Numbered from the stretch's first letter, positions 52,985 through 64,000 are shown. The stretch: DNA of 64,000 nucleotides from Actinernus sp. WN-2022 (GCA_030867875.1 JAOWCC010000019.1:78024861-78088860); one strand, 5' to 3'. Notes: a model not told the origin generated them from the letters alone. Program-made: numbers and translations.

Positions 52985-53470
52985 TTATTCATTTTCAGCT
53001 ATATCGCTTTCTTAGTGAACATCAGCTACTCAGTCCACATCAGTGTGGTTTCCGAACTGGAGTTGTATTTCTTGTTCTACGGAACTTTTGTTTAAAGATT
53101 ACGTGAGAAATCGCACTCAAGTGGTTGGTGTCGAAAATGAGCTATCAGATCATTGCTGCATATCAACACGATATCATTGCTGCATATCAATCCTTGGTCC
53201 CTTACTCTTCGTCCATGTCCTAATAACCGTAATGTTGCTGATGATCAGTACTGTGGTATTTTATTCGGGTGGAGGTGTGAATGAAATTGAAGCAGTTCTG
53301 ACAAATTAAGGAGGTTGAATTGGTGAACACTTGGTTAAAAGATATAACAGCCTTTTTCTTCATAAGGAGAAAACCGAGTGTGCGCTATTTAACTGAGCTG
53401 GAGCAAGACTATGTTCTGTCACCAGTTTCTCTGTTTCCGTTAACGGGAATCTCATAAAGCGCGTCTCACA
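52985..53470 (+). mobile_element. Decayed LINE reverse-transcriptase fragment
   Basis: Broken frames give FLSEHQLLSPHQCGFRT, YVRNRTQVVGVENELSD, SILGPLLFV and a later KTECALFN...SVTSFSVSVNG. These are successive pieces of an RT palm domain around the GSILGPLLF motif. Many stops and frame changes. Confidence 0.65.
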
Positions 53471-53520
53471 GTACATGTATACGATAAGTATGTAATTTCC
53501 GGTTCTGGTTCATCTGAATA

Positions 53521-55760
53521 TTATCGCTCGTCTACTGACAATACGTCTTGCTGGGTTTGCCAAAAAAAAATCGAGTTTTTGGAGCTTTTCTTTAGACCTT
53601 TATTACAACCTGTACAAACGGTGCTGCAGTAATCAAAATAAGGTTGGATAAGGGAATTATAAATGTTAATCATAGTGCTTCTATTATCTGTAATATCTCT
53701 TATGCGATATAGCATCTTTAGACCTGTTGTAACTTTACTGATGTGGGGTTTGAAATTTTCATCTGTATACACCAAGAAGTTTGAAATCTTCTACTCGTTT
53801 GAATGAGAGGCCACAAAAATATGGTGACACTGCTGGAGCATTTTGTTTTATTCTTTGGCTTGATCCAATGACCATGTATTTAGTTTTGATGTCATTGAAG
53901 CTCAATTTATTGGCAACAAGAGCCCATCTGGGCTTTCACTCGGGCCACATGAGATTGAAGATGAAATACACTTTCATTTGAAATCCTTTTAGTAATAACC
54001 GAAGGGAAGAATTATTAGCTGAATTTAGCAGTCTTTAGGAGTGGCCGGTAGCGCGGTGACATGCATTCTCTGCTCCCCTAGTATATATATTTCTCGTGTA
54101 TGCAAATTAAAGAAGTTGACCTCTACTTATTCATGTTCCAGGTTCAGAGTACTAATAGATGAGTGTCTCAAATATACGTTTATATTTGTCCCATATTATA
54201 AGTTGTATCCTGTCCACCTATGATGGAGCTATCAAATGATATATTTCTCTACTGTTCATTCTACCCTGCGGCTCTTTATCACAGCTCGCGTTCATATCAG
54301 GTATTTATTAACTGAAATGCCTGTTGGTTATATACCCTCCTTCCCAAAACTGATCTGCTCATTATATTACAGAACTATAAAGGGAATTAACTGTTGGAAG
54401 CCTTTATTTCTCGAACCAAAACCTCGGCCGTGAGAGGATTCTTGTTTAAGTTGATATTGCTTCGCTCATCATAAATTATTCTGTTCTCCGGGGTATTTCT
54501 GACAGCCAAAAACACGCTCAAAAATATACTTTAGTGCATGTTGGCCTACAGATCACGGTGTTTGCGCTGGTATGTATTATGACCGAGAGGCATAAAACCT
54601 ACGAAACGTACCTCAAACAAGAATACCGTCCGATGGCAAAATCTATCAGCGCCACGAGGTCAACAAATCGACAAAGAAATGCAGATCTATATAAACACGC
54701 AATGATTTCAACCTCACCGTACCTTAATTCATGACCTGACAAGACACTGTTCAGTTTCACTTTCACTCTCAGCTTTGCTCTTGAGTTTGAGTTCGGCTTT
54801 GTTAAAGACTTCTTATTCAGTTGTATGGTATTGTGCAGTATATTTGAGTATACCAATCCACAGAGATTCCAATAACGAACAACATATATATATATTGCCC
54901 TTTCTATCGAAGAAGCCTTGCCCTTGGTTTCAGCAGAAAGGAAAACGCTAAATTCCAATTCGATATGTGTGGATCTTTGAGTCCTTCAGGTCCGGCGTCG
55001 TGTCGTATATAAAATCACAGGCCATCTGGGTAAAAAACGCGGTCCTTCGGCTCCGACAAGAGCGCCAGTTGCAATATCCTGAGCCTGTTGGAAGGCTTTC
55101 GCACGATACTCAAGGAATTTGGGAAGTCATTTATGTATATAAGAAAAAGGAGGGGGCCAAGAATGGAACCGTGTGGTATTCCATGATATGGTTTGTTTGT
55201 CCGATAAAACACCATTGACTCGACATTGCGGAGATTAGACAGGTAGGACTGAAACCATTTTAGTTCGCCTTCTCTTATTCCATAAACATTTAGCTTTTTC
55301 AACAGAATAGCGTGGTCGACCGTATCAAAAGCTTTTTTTTTAATCTACAAAAAGGACTATATTTAACCGGCCCTGATCCATATTTAGTAACCAATTATTT
55401 GTGGCATGCAAGAGAACTGTGCATGTCGAATGCAATGACCGAAAACCTGATTAACATTTGTTCAGAAGATTGTTGTCAGCAAAGTATTTATACAAGGGGT
55501 CGTATGCAATTCTACCATTACCTTACTTATGTTCGGAAGTACTGAAATTGGTCTATAGTTTTCAGGGACGGATTTGGAGTCTGATTTGTAGATGGGCCTT
55601 TTTCCAATCATCAAGGAAAATGCCAGTTTTAAAGGATTGATTAAATAATTTAGTCAGTGACGATGTTATAACAGGATATGCTATTTTGAGTAATTTACTC
55701 GATATCTTATCAATCCCACAAGCTTTTCCTGCAGAGCGCTTCAGTGATTTCTTTTAATTG
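53521..55760 (-). mobile_element. Decayed LINE (CR1/jockey-like), minus strand, interrupted
   Basis: From the right: KACGIDKISSKLLKIAYPVI, NWKK-type loop, KAFDTVDHAILLKKLNVYG, GIPHGSILGPLLFLIYINDF at 55015-55302. After a 1.1-kb interruption come VANKLSFNDIKTKYMVIGS, GLKMLYRIRDITDNRSTMIN and YNSLIQPYFDYCSTVC at 53521-53915. The FADD catalytic motif is missing at the interruption. Stops and frameshifts are present. Confidence 0.72.
53917..54090. repeat. Family 6 repeat, copy 2, inserted in LINE
   Basis: Nearly identical to 23728-23890. It marks the left side of the sequence that interrupts the minus-strand LINE; the right side lies near 55090 but is not resolved. Confidence 0.75.
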
Positions 55761-55995
55761 CTGCTCACAAGTGTATGTAAATTTGAATTCTGTATCGGTA
55801 TAATGCAGTCTTCAGGCTTTATTGTGGAAACTGGTATTTTATCATACATATAAACAAGTCATGCACTGCAGAGAAGACTAGACTTCTATATATATTGCCA
55901 TCCCGAAAAGAACTGTAACTGCTTAATCCCCAGGGTCTTCTCGGTCAGACCCAAAACTGGGGACGAGTTTGGGTAAGCTCCTCCTCTCTTCACGC

Positions 55996-56039
55996 ATGGC
56001 GAACTCGAAATTTAAACCACAGAGCAGTGAAGAACGTAG
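55996..56039 (+). CDS. Possible first coding exon of an unidentified gene
   Basis: ATGGCGAACTCG starts MANSKFKPQSSEER and ends at a strong GTGAGTG donor. No following exon was found on the plus strand in the window. It may be a chance match. Confidence 0.3.
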
Positions 56040-56427
56040 GTGAGTGAATCAGCCTCTCATGTTAAAATGATAAATTTTGAGGATTTAAAGTAAAAGCCAT
56101 AAAAAAAATAAAGATAGTTATTTATTAAAAGCTTTATGCAGTATTTTAAGACTGTTTACGAACACTCTAGCCCTTACTCTATTTAACATTTATCTGTTTG
56201 ATTTGAATTTCGTGCGACAATGGCAGAGCTGTGCACTCGATAAAGGCTGATTGACAACTGAAGGTGTCAGTGACCTGACCTTTTATACCGGAACTTCCTG
56301 TATAAAGTATAGACCAGTTTAATGTTTGGTGTGGGAATTAAAATATGACGAACTGCAGACTACATGTGCTTATTGAAAGACGAAGGGTTGCTAATTGAAA
56401 AAAGAGCACTTATTAAGAAAACACTTT

Positions 56428-56460
<33 letters not shown>

Positions 56461-56904
56461 AGGGGGAAGACTGATCTAAGAGATGAGGCGCTTATTGTAA
56501 GGAGTGAAAGGAGGTGCTAAATGAAATCATAATAGTAGATTGGTTTTGCTAATAATTTGATAAATTTTTCCTTAAGACATCTTCCAAAGATAAAACTGCT
56601 TTGCAAGACAAAGAATAGTCGTTCCTTTACACCAAGAGTGAAAACACAGTGCACAACATCTAGCTAACTTTAAAAGCAGTTTATTAACAACCACATACAT
56701 ATATGGTATAATTCCGGCTCACGTTATCTTCAGTTGACACGTTCTCAGTTCTTTCATTTATACAAATATAAATATACTATCATACACAAATACCTATAAT
56801 GCAATGACATGCCACTTAGGACAAAAACAACTTTTTTACCTTAGGAAAGGCTGTCATAATGAAATTATTAGTGATCACCCCTTCACCTACTGTATTTTCC
56901 ACAA
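56040..56904. other. Intergenic stretch with a poly-G run
   Basis: G-run of about 30 at 56430-56459, likely of uncertain assembled length. No gene recognised. Confidence 0.5.
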
Positions 56905-57040
56905 CAGAGCATATTTTGTATGAGTGGGCAAGTTACGTCAATGACTTACCTCACGGTTAGTGTGCGGCATGCCGTGACATTGAAATGGTTTCCCTATTGT
57001 TTTTGTCTTTCTGATCCAATCAAATTACAGTTACGCTACA
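56905..57040. mobile_element. MITE family 4, copy 4
   Basis: AGAGCATATTTTGTATGAGT at the left and the GCCGTGACATTGAAATGGTT core are present; the right end is degraded. Confidence 0.65.
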
Positions 57041-57424
57041 GTACGATTGCGCGAGGGTACGGATATGCGTAGGCTTCACAATACAAGTAACAATGTTTTA
57101 TAAGAGTCACAAGGTCTTCTAGGCATTCAGTTTCCAAATGAAGTGCTTCCCCTATGTAGAAAGGACGTGTCGAGACTCTCAAACCCTTTTCCTTACAATC
57201 AGATTCAAGCTAATAATGTTTACTTATATCTCCTTGTATAGTGTTATACTGCTCAAGGAGTATTTATTGAAGCATTACTGAAAGCAAGCCCCACTCATAC
57301 GAATCAGCTCTGATAGATGTTTACACATGCTTTCACAAGTTGATGCTATGTTATATATTGTTTTCTTTATAGTACAACATCATGGCCTAATTACATATCA
57401 GGATGCCATAGACTTCCTTTTAAA

Positions 57425-57523
57425 TTAATGTGCATGTATACAACATTTAATGATTGTCTCTCTTAGATAGGCAGCCACTCTTGTGTTGGAATGTCTAATG
57501 TTATGTCCATATCTGGTGTACAC
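57425..57523 (-). CDS. Possible terminal exon of a minus-strand gene
   Basis: The acceptor ATACCTTTCAG is followed by VYTRYGHNIRHSNTRVAAYL RETIIKCC and a stop, 33 codons in phase 0. It might end the coiled-coil gene at 60.2-60.5 kb, but the phases show at least one further exon would be needed. Confidence 0.35.
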   Translation of the reverse strand: MYTRYGHNIRHSNTRVAAYLRETIIKCCIHAH

Positions 57524-57544
57524 CTGAAAGGTATAAACGCAGTT

Positions 57545-57620
57545 AATAATAATAATACTTATTTATAGAGCGCTATTTCCACTAGAAGACCAACAGCGCT
57601 TTGCAATGCTACTAGAACTC
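57545..57620. repeat. SINE-like fragment
   Basis: TAATAATAATACTTATTTATAGAGCGCTAT ... AGCGCTTTGCAATG resembles the 3' GCGCTATATAAATA end of SINE family 8, but diverged. Confidence 0.4.
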
Positions 57621-57959
57621 AAATTATAATTTAAAATAAGTTATTCTAAATTGCAATTGTATTTACATGTATTATTATGAACTTAGACTAATAAGAATTA
57701 AAATGTACGTTTAAAAAGGAATGTTTTGACTCTAGTTGCTTCTAATATTATCGGGTAAACTGTTCCAGAGCATAGGGGCAGCGACAGAAAATGCCCTCAG
57801 ACCGTATGACCAAAGATTAAATCTATTAATGACCAGTAAGTTCTTATTAGACGAGCGTAAAGACCTTAAATGTGTATATGGGACTAAAAGTTGTAGTTGT
57901 CATTAGAATTTAATCACACAAACTTTGCAATGCCTTTTTGATCTACAGTAACTATTACT

Positions 57960-58550
57960 TATCAAACTCATTAATAATTCACGAAGGAAATACAAAGGAA
58001 ATCAATGTGCTATAAATGATCTGTACATCTGATACAGATTTCGTTCTGATTTGCATAAACTTTTGCTTCGATTTTCTCGGCCGAAATAGGTCATATCGCC
58101 AAATAACTGATAGACACGACTCTATACATCTAGACGTTTGATAAGCCATACACAGAATTCGTGTCTGTGCTTTATCTCGCTTCCAGCTCGAGTTTGTTCT
58201 GATTTGCATAAACTTTTGATTCAATTTTCTCGGCCGAAATAGGTCATATCGCCAAATAACTGATAAACACGACTCTATACATCTAGACGTTTGATAAGCC
58301 ATACACAGAATTCGTGTCTGTGCTTTATCTCGCTTCCAGCTCGAGTTTGTTCTGATTTGCATAAACTTTTGCTTCAATTTTCTTGGCCGAAATAGGTCAT
58401 ATCGCCAAATAACTGATAAACACGACTCTATACATCTAGACGTTTGATAAGCCATACACAGAATTCGTGTCTGTGCTTTATCTCGCTTCCAGCTCGAGTT
58501 TGTAAATCCGATAAAACATGGCCACTCATTCTGTATCTATTACTTAAAGT
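57960..58550. repeat. Family-2 repeat with three tandem 142-bp units
   Basis: TTTGCATAAACTTTTGCTTC ... GCCGAAATAGGTCATATCGC ... TCTAGACGTTTGATAAGCCA ... TCGCTTCCAGCTCGAGTTTG is repeated three times. It is bracketed by ATCAAACTCATTAATAATTC and GTATCTATTACTTA, the reverse of the block at 6200-6724. Confidence 0.8.
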
Positions 58551-58689
58551 ATGACTTAATAGCCTGCTTTACAAAAGATTGCATTAATTAAATAAGATCG
58601 TCCAAAAGTTAGTACATCTGAAATTTAAATTAAACATAGAAGTAAATTGATTTATACAACTTTTATAGTGCGACTAATGAAACCGGGGC

Positions 58690-59065
58690 CACTTAGACAA
58701 CGAGAACCAATCACATTACAGAGTTAGACAACAAGAACCAATCACATTGCACAGTTAGACAACGAGAACCAATCACATTGCACAGTTAGACAACGAGAAC
58801 CAATCACATTACAGAGTTAGACAACAAGAACCAATCACATTGCACAGTTAGACAACGAGAACCAATCACATTGCACAGTTAGACAACGAGAACCAATCAC
58901 ATTACAGAGTTAGACAACGAGAACCAATCACATTACAGAGTTAGACAACGAGAACCAATCACATTACAGAGTTAGACAACGAGAACCAATCACATTACAG
59001 AGTTAGACAATGAGAACCAATCACATTACAGAGTTAGACAACGAGAACCAATCACATTGCAGAAC
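58690..59065. repeat. 31-bp minisatellite (about 12 copies)
   Basis: The unit is GTTAGACAACGAGAACCAAT plus CACATTACAGA, alternating with a variant that has TTGCAC in place of TTACAG. Each unit contains CCAAT. Confidence 0.92.
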
Positions 59066-59945
59066 GAAAACAAAGCATTCCAACTTACGGTTCTTTGAGC
59101 CAATCAGTGTCGAGTACAAGACAATAGCATTGCAACTTGCTTGAGCTTTGATCCGGTACAAGGCAAATTTGGTGGACTAGTTCTGAAGTCAAAGTCTTGA
59201 ATGAAGAAAATCACGTGGATACGATTTGTATTTTGGAATGTGTTTAGTTCTCGTTTTTTAAGTGACTCCAATTTCAGTAGTTGCACTGTAAAATGCTTCT
59301 GAAGTTCTGTGGATATTTTCATTTCATGTTATTATATACTCACTTTTGTCTCTCACAAAACACACTAGGAAACAGCTGTGCTTTTGTATTGAGTTCTGGA
59401 CTCTCAAGTAGGTTCCTATAATTAGACAAACGTTACAACAGAACAGATGCAAACATGTTTTCCACTCATGGGTGCATTCAATGTGTATGTTGTAGGTAAT
59501 TATGTCATTTCAGGTAATATTTTTATTACCCTTTACGTTTTTTTCCCACTTAGTAGTATTTATATTTTAATTGTAGTCACTGTCTGCCTCAGGGGCATGA
59601 TTGTTGGGTAGGCAACCAATCATCTGCCGGTACTAATTTTTTTCACTTGTATTTTATGTCCAATGGGGTACTGGGTTTGTGTTATCAATTTCTGCATAGT
59701 CTTACAGGGATTGAGCCAGAAATTGAGCCAAAAGGGATAATTTGGCCCTTTTGTGAGTGCACTGGCATTAATTTCCTTTGGAAGCGGCCAAAGCAGGTCA
59801 ATTTGACCATTATTGTATTTTTTCAAAGGACAAATGTATTTTAAAGCGGGAATGGCGCAATGGCGCAGTCTGGCTCATTCCCAGGTGTTAGTGAAATTCC
59901 ACACATGCAAATTTGGACTAGTAAATGAGTATGGTGCTTCACATC
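59066..59945. other. Gene-free stretch (probable intron or intergenic)
   Basis: The minus-strand frame near 59104-59322 is Lys/Leu-rich (FTVQLLKLESLKKRELNTFQ) but has no convincing splice sites. Nothing else is recognised. Confidence 0.4.
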
Positions 59946-59949
59946 CATC

Positions 59950-60020
59950 ATCTCATGGCACAGTGGTTAAGGCTCTGACCAACAGATCCGATGGTTGCCG
60001 GTTCAAATACCAGTAAGAAC
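59950..60020 (+). repeat. tRNA-derived remnant
   Basis: CATGGCACAGTGGTTAAGGCTCTG (A-box-like) and CCGGTTCAAATACC (B box) are spaced as in a tRNA. It is probably a SINE head. Confidence 0.5.
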
Positions 60021-60184
60021 ACTGAGACAGGGAGAGGTAGGAAAACAGAGGGAGGGGAGGGTGAATTAATTTTTAGTAACACAAAAAATACCTACAACAT
60101 ATATGTTATATCTTTCTACAAGAACTTCTTATGTCTTGATCAATTTAATAGCATAAATAATCGTTACTATTATTTTTCTCTAAC

Positions 60185-60255
60185 CTAATTTCCTTTTCTA
60201 GCTCTGCATTTCGTTGTTCAATCAGCTCTACTTCATTTTGGTGAATTTCAATTTC
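60185..60255 (-). CDS. Exon of an unidentified coiled-coil protein
   Basis: Acceptor TTTTTCCCCAG. Encodes EIEIHQNEVELIEQRNAELE KEIR with a heptad pattern typical of coiled coils. The donor GTTAGA is weak. It follows the exon at 60401-60466 in phase. Confidence 0.6.
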
Positions 60256-60400
60256 CTGGGGAAAAAAACATTTTTGAATTACTCATATTTTGGAAAGAAT
60301 GCAGTGTTGTTAGATTGGAGTAAATTGTGTTTTGGGAAAAAAATGCTCATACACAGACTGTCATGTTATTCTTGAGTATTCATAATTCACATCAATTTAC

Positions 60401-60466
60401 CTTTTTCATAATCATGTTTTGCAAGGCCATGTCCCTAATACTTTGATTCATGGAGACAATAGTTTC
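60401..60466 (-). CDS. Exon of an unidentified coiled-coil protein (upstream one)
   Basis: Acceptor AAACATTACAG and donor GTAAAT bound 22 in-frame codons: ETIVSMNQSIRDMALQNMIM KK. Joined to the next exon it gives a continuous helix. It could be one of many cilia- or centrosome-type coiled-coil genes; I cannot name it. Upstream exons were not found before 64 kb. Confidence 0.6.
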
Positions 60467-60505
60467 CTGTAATGTTTAAAATGAAAAACTGTAATGATGA
60501 TGAAC

Positions 60506-61030
60506 TCGACCCTGTTTTTATTTTATTTTATTAAATTTTAGTCTTCCCTAAGTCTATTTTGCAATTAAAAATAAATTTGGAGAGTGCAAACACTATTTCC
60601 TGTTGAAGTTAGGCGTAATTAAATATATGCATATTACATGTGTGACGTCACTTCATTTGCACATTATTATTTTATATTTGTCTCAGTAAATAAAACAAAA
60701 TACAGTGCATTTTTTGTCAAATTTCCATTCTAAATCTGTATTACTTGAGGGGCCTTTCCATCTGTCACAGTTTTCTTTCTCAAAGAAGCGTTGTCGTCGG
60801 CCTTTTTTTACTTTTGTGAATATAAATGTGCAAACCAACTGATGTCACACATGTGCTTAACATGTCTTTAGCAGCATAAAAATTGTCTGCAGATGCATGA
60901 TTTTGACAATTATGCCTGACTTCAATGTGAAAAACAATGTTGTTCACATTCTCCAAATTTATTTGTAATTGCACAAAATGACTTAGGGAAGACTAAAATT
61001 TAAACATAAAATAAAAACAGGGTCGATTTT
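60506..61030. mobile_element. Foldback element with about 80-bp arms
   Basis: TCGACCCTGTTTTTATTTTA mirrors TAAAATAAAAACAGGGTCGA, and TAGTCTTCCCTAAGTC and TTTGCAATTAAAAATAAATT have matching partners (GACTTAGGGAAGACTA and AATTTATTTGTAATTGCA). It lies just upstream of the coiled-coil exons. Confidence 0.8.
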
Positions 61031-61765
61031 TTCACTTCATACACACTTTAAATATTAGGTAATTTCCTACCTGCATACACAGAAAAAAAGGAGAAAATTA
61101 CAAGATTAAAGTTTGATAAATACCGTAGACCATTATTCCAGAAAACAAAGTTCACACTAGATTTTAGGCAGATAAGAATCTTGTGCTCCTTATATACACC
61201 AGTTTCAGAATCATGTGCAGTTGTATAAATCCTTTGTTTATTTAGCAGGCAGGTAGACTTTAAACAATAGGTGGCCTGCCAGTTGAAACAAAAGACATGA
61301 ACATTGCATATGATCTTGAAAGTGGCTTATTAAACACATTGGTAGGACTAAGCGTTACCTCCTTCCACGTCAGAGCTCCTGATTAAGGGAATTCAAAACT
61401 TAATGCCAGGGCTTGACATTAGATTTTTTCTCAAGGCACCAGCTGGCGACTAAACATAAATATTTGGTTGCCAAATCATAATTTTTGGTCGCCACTTAAA
61501 AAAATTAAAAAATCGGGGTACCTGTGACAGCTTCACACCCATGCTACTTTTTGAAGTGAAACCACAAAAACAAAATGGCACCTAGCTGAACATGCCAATC
61601 AATTACAAGCTGATTGGAACTTTGTTTTGGAATATTTTTATTTAAAATTATATTCAAGCTACTCAGATTATAGAATAAGAGTGCAAATTAGTGACTGATT
61701 GATCTTGATTGATTAGCTTTATTTGTGGAGTCGATTCATTAAACTATGTTGTGCTAACTCTCAGC
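61031..61765. other. Gene-free stretch
   Basis: No exon recognised. The phrase GCACCAGCTGGCGACTAAA ... TTTGGTTGCCAAATC near 61436 recalls GTAGCCAGC...GCTGGCTACCAG near 62425, possibly ends of a further decayed element. Confidence 0.4.
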
Positions 61766-61766
61766 A

Positions 61767-62331
61767 GTGCTCGACGTTAGCAGTAGTCCACTAGCCTGGA
61801 ACTAGTAAAAATTGCACCTGGGCTAGTAAAATTTGAGAACCACTAGCCACAGGGCTAGTAGGTGTTGAGGTAAACGATTAGTAGTATTAGTAGTATTAGT
61901 AGTATTAGTAGTATTAGTAGTATTAGTAGTATTAGTAGTATTAGTAGTATTAGTAGTATTAGTAGTATTAGTAGTATTAGTAGTATTAGTAGTATTAGTA
62001 GTATTAGTAGTATTATTAGTATTATTAGTATTATTATTATTATTACTACTACTATAATAATAATTGCAAAAACAGGAGAAATAAAAGTCATATTGTGCTC
62101 CCAGTCGCGTGCCCAAACATTTTACGATGTTTTGCAAATGTTCTATTGGAGACGGAGGACTGGAAACTAATAGACCCCAGAAGCTCACGGACAGGCCACC
62201 AACATGGTTTGGACTCATGCACTCGCGAACACGTATGCAGTGCTGGACTACCAGGAGTTGGCTGTGGGCTGGTAACTTGTAACCATCACTAGCCCAAGGG
62301 CCAGTAAATAAAAAAGTTAAGGTCGAGCACT
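61767..62331. mobile_element. TIR element with CAGTGCTCGAC ends
   Basis: CAGTGCTCGACGTTA mirrors TTAAGGTCGAGCACTG. CTCAG stands on both sides but is offset by one base if the ends are exact. CTAGCCTGG and CTAGCCCAAGG phrases repeat inside. It contains the hexamer array. Confidence 0.65.
61875..62045. repeat. (TTAGTA)n microsatellite
   Basis: About 24 hexamers, ending in TATTAT variants. It generates NTT- and LLI-repeat frames that are not genes. Confidence 0.95.
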
Positions 62332-62511
62332 GGCTCAGGGTTTCAATATATTTTGGAATATTTCTATACGTGACTGTGAATGAAACTAGGTAGCCACCTG
62401 TATTTGTTATATTTCAGCAGTAAGTAGCCAGCAGTTTTCGCTGGCTACCAGCCCTCACTGACAGCACTGAGACTGTTAACAACATTGCACTGCCTTAATT
62501 AAAGTGCTACT

Positions 62512-63200
62512 GCAATCAAATTATACTTTTCCTGTTTTCTTCAGCTTCGGAATTTTAAGTAAAAGTATGAACACTAAATAATTATGATTTAAAATCCTAA
62601 GTCAAAATTCCTACGGGAAGGCTGAATTTTTTTTGGAATAATTTATGTCTGCTATAATTATAATTACTCGGTTTAGAATTGGATGATGTCATCTAAGCAA
62701 ATAAAATAGACATGGCTACCGGTACTTTAGTATGCAGAAGAAACAGGTCATTTCTATATAGGAATGTCAAGAGAGCTTGTACTCAAGTTCGAACCTTATA
62801 AAATGCCTTTTAGTCTCTGTGACGTGTAATGTCGCGTAGCTGTTGCTTAGACGACGTCACAAAAAGACTGCTAAACAAATGATTGCCTGTTTGTAATGCA
62901 AGAAATGGCAGTCAATCTGAGCTCAAACTTATGGCTAAAATAATAAGCCTTGCTACAGGAATTTCTATTTAAGATTTGAAATGTTAAGTATTAATTGAAG
63001 GGATGTGTGCAGGAAGGACATAAGTGTCTCCTGATCACATTCTGAATTCTCCTTCAATTTCTCTGTTTTCTAAGGGAGAATTTATAATGTGATCAAGAAA
63101 TCAGTCACTTTCACCCTTTTTGCACACATCCATCAATTAAAAGTACTTTTACTTTCCGAACCTGAAGAAAACAGGAAAAGTGTAATTTGAGGTTTTTAAA
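62512..63200. mobile_element. TIR element containing a second foldback
   Basis: AAATTATACTTTTCCTGTTT with TTCTTCAGCTTCGGA mirrors TCCGAACCTGAAGAAAACAG with GAAAAGTGTAATTT. Inside, at 62990-63143, AATTGAAGGGATGTGTGCA mirrors TGCACACATCCATCAATT. Confidence 0.75.
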
Positions 63201-63564
63201 AAGTGTTTGAATGAACCCCCCTGGGATTATTTGCAATTTGTTTTCTTTTGTGATTCAATGGTTTACCTGTGTTAACTACAGTCCCTTGAAATGACATGCT
63301 TACACACAAACCAAAGCTGCCATATTTAATGTTGTCAATGTAACATCAAGATTTTATAATTTGATCTTATTTACTTAGTACATGCATATGTTTACAAAGT
63401 ACATTTTCTATTGTTAGTATCTTTTTAAATATTTAGTTAATCAAAACCAGAATGTAAGTTTCTAAACAGACAGATTTAAAGAAATTATTGTACAGTATTC
63501 AAATCAAGTAACACCCTGTCCAGCAGATCATCCCTGAAAAGTCCCCCTCCCCCCAGGCTCTTTA
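63201..63564. other. Gene-free stretch
   Basis: AT-rich. No exon or repeat recognised before the SINE. Confidence 0.4.
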
Positions 63565-63939
63565 CCGCCTCAATGGTTAGCTCAGTTGGTAGAGCACGGT
63601 GTAGAGTGCGGGAGGTCGGGGGTTCGAATGCCGGCCGCGTCCTTGGGCAGGGACGTTTATAAGCCGTTGGCCTTGTCTCCTTCTACTTCTAATCAGTATT
63701 TGAAGGGGACGTAAAAGAACCTGTTATACTACTCGAAAAAGTGCAGGGGATTGTCACCCGGTACAGCAGCCTGGCCATTGCACTAACCACACTCAACATT
63801 GTAAACTGCATGGCAGCTATTAGCGCCGTGAAGCAGTCCGAAATAATTCACTGACGGGATATGTCAGTCATATGTAAAGCGCCATGAAACTGTGGTTGAT
63901 ATGGCGCTATATAAATATGGCCATTATTATTATTATTAC
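63565..63939 (+). mobile_element. SINE family 8, full-length forward copy
   Basis: Head GGTTAGCTCAGTTGGTAGAG with B box GGTTCGAATGCC, body GCAGGGACGTTTATAAGCCG, CTACTTCTAATCAGTATTTG and CACCCGGTACAGCAGCCTGG, 3' part CTGACGGGATATGTCAGTCA and GCGCTATATAAATATGGCC, tail (ATT)n. Its match to 41668-42047 along the whole length defines the family. Confidence 0.9.
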
Positions 63940-64000
63940 TCCCTAGAGAAACTTAATTGGGCACAGCCTACAGGCACTGCACCTTCCATCTCACAACACA

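Noticed and set aside
57979..58455. 158-aa frame with three identical units
   Set aside because: It is the 142-bp tandem unit of the family-2 repeat; no coding signature and a non-coding relative at 6300-6724.
59104..59322. 72-aa minus-strand frame as an exon of the coiled-coil gene
   Set aside because: The composition is suggestive but I could not find splice sites whose phase fits the exons at 60.2-60.5 kb.
61823..62218. Asn/Thr-repeat and Leu/Ile-repeat proteins
   Set aside because: They are two readings of the (TTAGTA)n microsatellite.

Overview
This is eukaryotic nuclear DNA. It is AT-rich, has intron-split genes and is very repeat-dense. The gene content fits an anthozoan cnidarian, most likely a coral or sea anemone: a K-Cl cotransporter, an innate-immune receptor joining a death-effector domain (DED) to NACHT and LRRs, mitochondrial 2,4-dienoyl-CoA reductase and cytochrome c oxidase subunit 4. 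The species cannot be named from sequence alone. I identified genes by conserved protein motifs and GT/AG splice phase that closes exactly; no database search was run.

Layout. (1) 1-2.7 kb is a compact, intron-poor block that looks like large-DNA-virus sequence: an ankyrin/F-box-like gene between two related small cysteine-rich genes, with strong hairpins and tandem repeats. It lies upstream of the first visible exon of the next gene, probably inside one of its introns. (2) 3.4-12.3 kb (+) holds the last eight coding exons of a K-Cl cotransporter (SLC12A4-7 type), 346 codons plus stop. Its introns carry minisatellites, tRNA-derived SINEs, a MULE-like element with a decayed RecQ-type helicase piece, and a MITE nested in a MITE. 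(3) 12.3-19.2 kb is intergenic and packed with foldback elements. (4) 19.2-29.3 kb (-) is an NLR: a DED exon at 29054-29303 joins in frame across a 7-kb intron to one large NACHT-LRR exon at 19196-22038, about 1,030 aa. (5) 29.9-41.5 kb (+) is DECR1, complete in eight exons (337 aa), divergent from the NLR with about 575 bp between start codons. (6) 43.7-47.9 kb (-) is COX4, complete in three exons (138 aa); a possible first exon of another gene starts 24 bp away on the other strand. (7) 48.7-51.7 kb is a three-level nest: a LINE interrupted by a TIR transposon with repeat-array ends, itself interrupted by a Harbinger-type MITE. (8) 52-56 kb is LINE debris. (9) 57.4-60.5 kb (-) has exons of a coiled-coil protein I cannot name. 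(10) The rest, to 64 kb, is foldback elements, minisatellite and a full-length SINE.

The host genes are unrelated housekeeping and immune genes and show no operon-like cooperation. Most of the novelty lies in the mobile DNA. Several transposons can be bounded to the base by their target-site duplications (TSDs): 9 bp for two elements sharing TACCCTG termini, 9 bp for a nested MITE, 6 bp for the array-ended element and for an ATCGAT-rich element carrying a HIRAN-like ORF, and TTA/TAA for a Harbinger-type pair.
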